Position numbers and translations under genes: made by a program. The notes under the pieces were generated by a model. The model was given only the letters and a program-made list of their open reading frames with translations, ran no database searches and was not told where the DNA came from. A DNA stretch of 36,856 nt, taken from assembly GCA_030428695.1 (NCBI GenBank), contig JAUIEM010000035.1:1-36856 (forward strand), read 5' to 3'. How positions within the stretch are numbered: the stretch's first letter is position 1; each line of letters begins with the position of its first letter. The stretch comes from a bacterium (GTDB taxonomy: Bacteria > Planctomycetota > J058 > JAJDCP01). Of the stretch, positions 32,167 to 36,856 are shown one piece after another.

Positions 32167-33624
32167 TCAGAAGAACGAGCTCGGCGGCGGCTCGTCGCTG
32201 CCCTGGCCGCGGATGCGGTCGCTGATGTCCTGCTTCTTGCCGAGCAGGCTGTGGCCGACGGTGAGGGCTCCCTTGCCGAGCTTGTTCTTGACGTTGGTCA
32301 GCTTGGTGTTGGCGCCCTTGATCATCTGCCCCTTGGAGAAGGCGGACTGGGCGTCGACGGTCAACTTCGGGAACTCGCCGGTGAAGCGGAAGCGGTGCTC
32401 GCGGATGCAGGTCAGCGCGGCGTCGCGCACGGGCTGCAGGTGCTTGCGGACCAGGTTCTCGACCACGGTCATGAAGGCCGGGTCGTGGAACAGGTAGTCG
32501 TGTAGCACATTGACCAGCACCGAGGTGTCGGCGCTGATCACGAAGTAGGCGCCGGCGAGGGGGAAGACCTCGAAGATCTGGCGGCGGTGCAGGGCGCGCT
32601 CTTCCTTCTCCTCCTCGGTGACGAACAGATCGCCGAACATCTCGCTCTCGGGCTGCATCCACTCCTCGAGGAACTCCTCGCCGGCCTTCTTCTCGTCGTA
32701 CTCGGCCCGCAGCGCGCTCAGCCGCAGGAGCAGGCGGGCGGCGACGGCGACCGTGCCGGCCACGGTGGTGCTCAGGGTGCCCCCGTCGGCGAGCAGGGCG
32801 GCGGTCTTGACGGCGGTCTCGGTGCCGTATGAGGCGAGCAGCACGGCGTTGCGGCCGGTCTCGCGGCGCAGCAGGGTCTTGACCGCTTCGAGGGCGGCGA
32901 GGGCGTCGCCCTCGGCGAAGGCCTCTTCGGCGCCGATCAGCTGGACCTCGTGGCCGAGCATCTCCTTGAGCAGCTTGCCGTGCTTGCGGCTCTTGTAGGC
33001 TGACCAGCCGAGCCCGACGTAGGGCACGATCGCCTCGAGCAGCTCGGTCAGGCTCTGGCCGAGCGCTTCCTGCACCATCTCCTGGAAGTCGGTCGCGGCG
33101 TCGACCACGTTCTCCTTCAGCCAGCTCTTGATGCCGTCGAACAGGCCGCCTTCGCCGGTGAAGACGCCGTTGCCGGGCTTCGGGAACTCGATCTGCGAGC
33201 CGATCTCCTTGCCGCCCTTGAACACGGTCCGGCCGTCGTAGGCGTTGCCGCTGTGCTCCTTGAAGGCCTTGAACTTCGACTTCAGCACGATCTTCTTGTC
33301 GAGGAACAGCGTCCCTATGTGCTCCCGGGCCGCGACCCGCACCTCGTGCTGCGCTTTGCGCTCCGCCTTCGTCGGCTGGTGCCGGCTCAGCTGGCAGGTC
33401 AGCACGTCGAGGGCGCCGCGCTTGTTGCGGACCGACTTCCGCCAGTTCTTCTTGGACTTCTTCCACGTCGTCAGCGCCTCGGAGACCGCCTGCGCGCGGG
33501 ACTGGCCGCCCCCGAGGTCATGGTAGAGCTCGAGGACCTTGTCGACCTCGCGCAGGAGCTTGCTCCGGCGGCTCAACATCCCGGCGTTGGTCAGCTTCTT
33601 CCACGTGGCATAGGTCATCAGCAT
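32167..33624 (-). CDS. Unknown 485-residue protein at the end of the spike-like operon
   Basis: The basic N-terminal ~110 residues (Lys/Arg-rich helices) precede a mixed region with KAFKEHSGNAYDGRTVFKGG. Helical segments follow, including one moderately hydrophobic stretch (TLSTTVAGTVAVAARLLLRL, ~290) and another with FEVFPLAGAYFVISAD (~365). The C-terminus is basic and ends SSFF. There is no signal peptide. I recognise no family. As last gene of a run starting with a beta-helical spike-like protein, it could be the cargo. ATG 33624 is chosen (GGAG ~10 bases upstream); ATG 33618 is equally possible, and a longer reading to 33687 is less likely. Confidence 0.75.
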   Translation of the reverse strand: MLMTYATWKKLTNAGMLSRRSKLLREVDKVLELYHDLGGGQSRAQAVSEALTTWKKSKKNWRKSVRNKRGALDVLTCQLSRHQPTKAERKAQHEVRVAAREHIGTLFLDKKIVLKSKFKAFKEHSGNAYDGRTVFKGGKEIGSQIEFPKPGNGVFTGEGGLFDGIKSWLKENVVDAATDFQEMVQEALGQSLTELLEAIVPYVGLGWSAYKSRKHGKLLKEMLGHEVQLIGAEEAFAEGDALAALEAVKTLLRRETGRNAVLLASYGTETAVKTAALLADGGTLSTTVAGTVAVAARLLLRLSALRAEYDEKKAGEEFLEEWMQPESEMFGDLFVTEEEKEERALHRRQIFEVFPLAGAYFVISADTSVLVNVLHDYLFHDPAFMTVVENLVRKHLQPVRDAALTCIREHRFRFTGEFPKLTVDAQSAFSKGQMIKGANTKLTNVKNKLGKGALTVGHSLLGKKQDISDRIRGQGSDEPPPSSFF

Positions 33625-33710
33625 CGGACGGCGCTCCCCCCGAGGGTGTGACTTGATTCTAGGGAGCAGCATGCCGGGCGCCAACACCTGAGCGTCCTTC
33701 TTCGGGCCGA

Positions 33711-34067
33711 CTACTTTTCCTCGCGCAGGGCCCCGCGGTGGAGGGTGAGGGCGTCGAGCAGGTCCTCGAGCCGGTCGAGCTCGGCGTCGACCTCGGCGAC
33801 GGTGATCGGGTCCGGTGTCTCGGGCGGCTCGGTGGGAAACACGCGGGTCAGGAGCGTGCGCCCGAGCTGGTCGAGGGGATGCTCGACGATCGTCTGCTTG
33901 GCGCCGAGCTGGATCGCGATCTGGCGCCGCAGCTGCTTGTAGAGGGCGCGAGCCCGCTGGTGGCGCGGCGGGGGAGGGGCCTCTTCCGCGGGCTTCGGCT
34001 CCGCTCCGGCCTCCCAGCGGGCGCGGAGGCGGGCGGGGTCGAAGAAGGCGTCGAGTGCTCCGGCCAT
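33711..34067 (-). CDS. Unknown small charged protein, 118 residues
   Basis: Mostly helical and charged, with a Pro-rich patch (~28-35) and a leucine-rich acidic C-terminal helix pair (VAEVDAELDRLEDLLDALTL). GGAGG lies 7 bases before ATG 34067, and the start is 2 bases after the ANL-like stop, so the two are coupled. The position between an ANL-like protein and the possible cargo suits a chaperone, adaptor or immunity protein, but the sequence does not say which. Confidence 0.72.
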   Translation of the reverse strand: MAGALDAFFDPARLRARWEAGAEPKPAEEAPPPPRHQRARALYKQLRRQIAIQLGAKQTIVEHPLDQLGRTLLTRVFPTEPPETPDPITVAEVDAELDRLEDLLDALTLHRGALREEK

Positions 34068-34069
34068 CG

Positions 34070-35803
34070 TCAGTCCTCCCCGAGCTCGGCCCGGACGACC
34101 TCGCGCAGCGCGGTCAGGGTCTGGAAGAGCGGGCGGTGGGCGCGGCGGAACAGGCCCCCGGTCTGGAACTGCTCCTGCACCCAGAGCTGGTCGAGCGCGC
34201 CCTCTTCGGCGCGCGGATAGAGCGGGTAGAAGCGCACGCGGTCCGGCTGCATCCGGTGCCCGAGCCGCAGCCGCACGAGGCGGCGCGCTTCCTCTTCCCA
34301 GGCGGCGCTCTGCTCTTCATGGTCGGCGACCGGGCCGACGAAGACGACGAGCACGAAGACGTGGCCCTCGGGCCCGCCGACCGGCGCGGCGACCATCGTC
34401 ACGCCGCGGGCGAAGGGCAGGTCCTCGAGCGCCTCGACGACCTCCGGCCAGGGATAGACGCAGCCGACGCGGCGGTTGCCGATCGCGCCGGCGTACATCC
34501 CCTCGGTGGCCTCGCGGGCGACGACCAGGTAGGCGGGCAGGGGGTCGTCGCCGCGCGCGGTCAGAATGCCGGTGTTGCCGACCACCTCCTGGCCCGAGCC
34601 GTTGAGGTCGCAGAGCTTCCAGCCGAGGCCGGGGGAGGGCAGGACGCGCTGGCTGACCACGACCCCGGAGCGCTTGATCGTCGCTCTGTCGTAGTCGGTG
34701 ACCCGGCGCGCGGAGCACACCAGGCTGCCGCCCGAGGCGGCGTCGAGCACGACGTTGCTGACCGGCACCTTCGCGAGGTCGTAGTCGGCGATCAGGCGCC
34801 GCCACTTCTGGTATTCGTACGGCTCTTCGGGGTTGCGGAACCAGTGCTCCCACTGCACCTTCGGCTTGTCGCGGACGGCGAGCAGCATGTCCCGCACCTC
34901 GGCGCAGAGACCGATGCTGCGGAGCGGCAACGCGGCGAGGATGGACGGATCGGCCGCGAGCTCGACCTTGCGCACGACACAGAAGCAGGCCCCCGCGATC
35001 AGCGCGGTGAACAAGAGCGCCGGCTGGCTCTGCAGCGGGTGCAGGCAGGGGGCGGCGAGGTTGTCCCCCGGCGCGAGGGCGAAGATCAGGTGGGCGTCGC
35101 GCATCGCCCCGTGGTAGGCGAGGCGGGCGCTGAGGGGCCGGGGCACGCCGGGCTCGAGGTCGAGCGGCGAGAACAGCTGGGCGATCGGCTCCGCGGCGGG
35201 GTAGCTCGGGGCGTCGTCGAGCGGGCCGTCCGGCCCCGGACGCTCCCACCACAGCACCTCGACGCCTCCGAGCAGGTTGGTGTAGAGCTCGAGGCTGACG
35301 TGGAAGTCCGCCCCGAGGGCCTCGAGCCGCCGCTGGACGAAGCGGGACCCTTCCGGCGGCAGCCAGGAGAACACCGCCCCGAGGCGCAGGCAGGCGGCGA
35401 GGGCGACCAGGAGCTCGGGGCCGAGCGGCATCACGAGCGCGACCAGGGCTCCCTGCGCGACCCCGGCGCCAGCCCAGCTCCGGGCCCGGGCGCTGGCCGC
35501 GGCGTGGAGCTCGTCGTAGCTCAGGCCGCGCCAGCCGTGATGCGGGCTGTACCAGCGCAGGGCGACCCGCTCGCGCCGGATGTGACGCAACACCAGGTCG
35601 GCGTACAGGGCGTAGCCGCCGAAGGGGGTGCTCTTCGCGGGCAGCCCTCCGACGCCGCTGTGGAAGGCGAACAGCTCCTGCCAGAAGGGGCGCGGGTGCT
35701 CCTGGCTGCGCTCGACCCACTCGAGGGCGGGCACGTCGCGCTCACCCTGGACCTCGAGCGAGGAGCGCATGAAGCGCGCGTCGAAGTGCTGGGGATCCGC
35801 CAT
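34070..35803 (-). CDS. ANL-superfamily-like protein lacking the ATP-binding P-loop motif
   Basis: 577 residues. Its layout resembles acyl-CoA/acetyl-CoA synthetases: WRGLSYDELHAAASARA, GVAQGALVALVMPLGPELLV, AACLRLGAVFSWLPP are the early ANL motifs, and GAIGNRRVG (~437) with WPEVVEALEDLPFARGVTMV is the C-terminal hinge region. The Ser/Thr/Gly-rich A3 loop expected near residues 220-245 is absent; the region reads RDAHLIFALAPGDNLAAP. So it may bind an acyl ligand or partner without adenylating it. Its ATG overlaps the stop of the spike-like gene (TGATG). The fold is likely; activity is doubtful. Confidence 0.78.
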   Translation of the reverse strand: MADPQHFDARFMRSSLEVQGERDVPALEWVERSQEHPRPFWQELFAFHSGVGGLPAKSTPFGGYALYADLVLRHIRRERVALRWYSPHHGWRGLSYDELHAAASARARSWAGAGVAQGALVALVMPLGPELLVALAACLRLGAVFSWLPPEGSRFVQRRLEALGADFHVSLELYTNLLGGVEVLWWERPGPDGPLDDAPSYPAAEPIAQLFSPLDLEPGVPRPLSARLAYHGAMRDAHLIFALAPGDNLAAPCLHPLQSQPALLFTALIAGACFCVVRKVELAADPSILAALPLRSIGLCAEVRDMLLAVRDKPKVQWEHWFRNPEEPYEYQKWRRLIADYDLAKVPVSNVVLDAASGGSLVCSARRVTDYDRATIKRSGVVVSQRVLPSPGLGWKLCDLNGSGQEVVGNTGILTARGDDPLPAYLVVAREATEGMYAGAIGNRRVGCVYPWPEVVEALEDLPFARGVTMVAAPVGGPEGHVFVLVVFVGPVADHEEQSAAWEEEARRLVRLRLGHRMQPDRVRFYPLYPRAEEGALDQLWVQEQFQTGGLFRRAHRPLFQTLTALREVVRAELGED

Positions 35804-36405
35804 CAGCCGATCTTGACCATCGAGCCGCCGACCTCGGTCATGTTCCCCTGCAGCTTCGCCTGGCCGCTCGACGTCAGCGTCAGCGTGCCCTGGCCCTCGA
35901 CGGTGGTCGACGGGCTCGACAGCTCGGCCTCGGTGTTGCCGGTCAGGGCGACCGCCATGCCCTCGACGCAGGCGTCGCTGGCCGTGGCCCGGAAGGCGCC
36001 GGCGGTGCCGGTTCCCCCGTACATCCCCGCCTCGGTCTTGCCGGTCGCGGTGAAGTTCTGCCCGGTCAGGGCCATGTCGCCGGTCGCGGAGCCGACGATC
36101 TTGGCCTCGGACTTCAGCGTGAGGTCTTTGGTGCTCTCGACGCCGAACACGTCCTTGCTGACGTGCTTGGTCGCCTCTTCGGAGGTGCACGTGATGGTCT
36201 TGGCGTCCAGGGTGAACTTGTCGCAGGAGATCGCGATGCTCTCCTGGTCCTGGATGATGGTGCTGGTCGCCTTGTCACCCTTGACCTTGATGGTCAGCTT
36301 GTTGCCGTCCATCGTGATCGTCTGGGTGATCTTCTTGTCGGCGTCGGTGACCGTCACCGTGATGCCGGAGGTCTTGTTCAGCTCGATCTTGCAGCTCAGG
36401 GCCAT
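35803..36405 (-). CDS. Beta-helical spike-like protein (VgrG/gp5 C-terminal-like)
   Basis: 200 residues made almost wholly of short beta strands with alternating Thr/Ser/Gly/Val and no hydrophobic core helix, e.g. MDGNKLTIKVKGDKATST, then STTVEGQGTLTLTSSGQAKL and GSMVKIG at the end. This is the sequence style of the beta-prism needle of T6SS VgrG and phage gp5 proteins. The OB-fold and baseplate parts of a full VgrG are missing. ATG 36405 is preceded by GAGGG with 6-base spacing. It heads a four-gene run on the minus strand; the 142 bases upstream should hold its promoter. Confidence 0.7.
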   Translation of the reverse strand: MALSCKIELNKTSGITVTVTDADKKITQTITMDGNKLTIKVKGDKATSTIIQDQESIAISCDKFTLDAKTITCTSEEATKHVSKDVFGVESTKDLTLKSEAKIVGSATGDMALTGQNFTATGKTEAGMYGGTGTAGAFRATASDACVEGMAVALTGNTEAELSSPSTTVEGQGTLTLTSSGQAKLQGNMTEVGGSMVKIG

Positions 36406-36547
36406 GATATCCCTCGTCGGCCGCGTGGGGGGCAAGCCGTCCCAATGTGTCGGAATCCGCCCGCATGATAGCAGACCGTACGACAACTTTCCCAGCGCGG
36501 ACCCTGCCGGCGGGCGCGATGCCTGTCCGCGCGGGCGCGCGGAGGGC

Positions 36548-36856
36548 TCAGACGGCGACCGCCTCGACGTCGACCGGCGCGGGCTTGAGCGCCTCGAGGC
36601 ACACGGGCACGAACTTGTGATACGGCGTCCCGGCGATCGGGTCCCGGTCCTCGGCGGCGGTCAGCAGGTTGATGACCGGCCCGGTGACCAGGCTGCCGTC
36701 GGGGCCTGGATACTCCATGCCGTAGCCGTGGGGCAGCGACACGACCCCCGGCAGCACCGAGTCGTCGAGCTGCACGTCGACCTCGACCGCACCGCGCTTG
36801 CTGCGCACGCGGACGTGGGCGCCGGCGCCGAGGCCGAGCGCGGCCGCGTCGTCGGG
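36548..36856 (-). CDS. Molybdopterin oxidoreductase, C-terminal part (runs off right edge)
   Basis: The last 102 residues of a molybdopterin-dependent oxidoreductase. The visible part belongs to the molybdopterin dinucleotide-binding domain: PDDAAALGLGAGAHVRVRSK, then VQLDDSVLPGVVSLPHGYGM, NLLTAAEDRDPIAGTPYHK. The pattern of Asp-Ala-A-x-LGL followed by V-x-V-x-S-x-x-G and a late V-x-x-P-H-G-x-G is typical of this domain. The substrate cannot be told from the C-terminus. Its 5' end lies beyond the right edge. Confidence 0.88.
   Translation of the reverse strand, partial: PDDAAALGLGAGAHVRVRSKRGAVEVDVQLDDSVLPGVVSLPHGYGMEYPGPDGSLVTGPVINLLTAAEDRDPIAGTPYHKFVPVCLEALKPAPVDVEAVAV

Overview
The window is uniformly very GC-rich with a strong G/C bias at third codon positions. 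Genes are tightly packed, with several TTG starts. The gene content includes two Ser/Thr kinases, an NPCBM-domain secreted protein, PPC and FlgD-type Ig domains, an ECF-like sigma factor and a cholesterol-oxidase-type GMC oxidoreductase. This fits a high-GC Planctomycetota or, second choice, Myxococcota-like bacterium. The assignment is an inference from gene content; no rRNA or tRNA gene was seen.

Layout. 1-6576: N-terminal part of a Ser/Thr kinase (minus), then a plus-strand run of a secreted transglutaminase-like protein, a lipoprotein, a UPF1-like SF1 helicase and a second lipoprotein. 6711-11112: a DUF4280 PAAR-like protein and an FHA membrane protein (minus), divergent from a hybrid histidine kinase and a small membrane protein (plus). 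11244-16723 (minus): a two-Ig-domain protein and a 1093-residue protein with a hydrophobic segment that looks like an exported toxin, followed by a separate cassette of two tiny peptide genes and a methyltransferase with a PqqD-like N-terminus. 17075-23730: GMC oxidoreductase, sigma factor, small membrane protein, repeat-containing TPR protein, alpha/beta hydrolase, NPCBM protein. 23920-30365 (plus): CvpA, a YbjN/TerB-like protein, a membrane Ser/Thr kinase, ThrRS without a TGS domain, and a coiled-coil membrane protein. 30366-32166: a repeat-rich island holding one orphan gene of foreign codon use. 32167-36405 (minus): a beta-helical spike-like protein, an ANL-fold protein lacking its ATP loop, and two unknown proteins. 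36548-36856: C-terminus of a molybdopterin oxidoreductase.

Two themes stand out. First, parts that resemble contractile injection system (T6SS-like) cargo and spike accessories: the PAAR-like protein, the FHA protein, the beta-helical tip, the Ig-domain adaptor and the large membrane-active candidate effector. No sheath, tube or baseplate gene is in the window, so this is an accessory locus at most. Second, a compact candidate RiPP system at 11244-12491: a sigma70-like promoter, two related peptides of 32 and 23 residues with good ribosome binding sites, and an RRE-like/methyltransferase fusion. I consider that cassette the best candidate for an undescribed system. The intergenic repeats are also unexplained: three hairpins sharing the loop GAGGWACGA with compensatory stem changes, a 3 x 97-bp tandem array, and inverted arms around the orphan gene.
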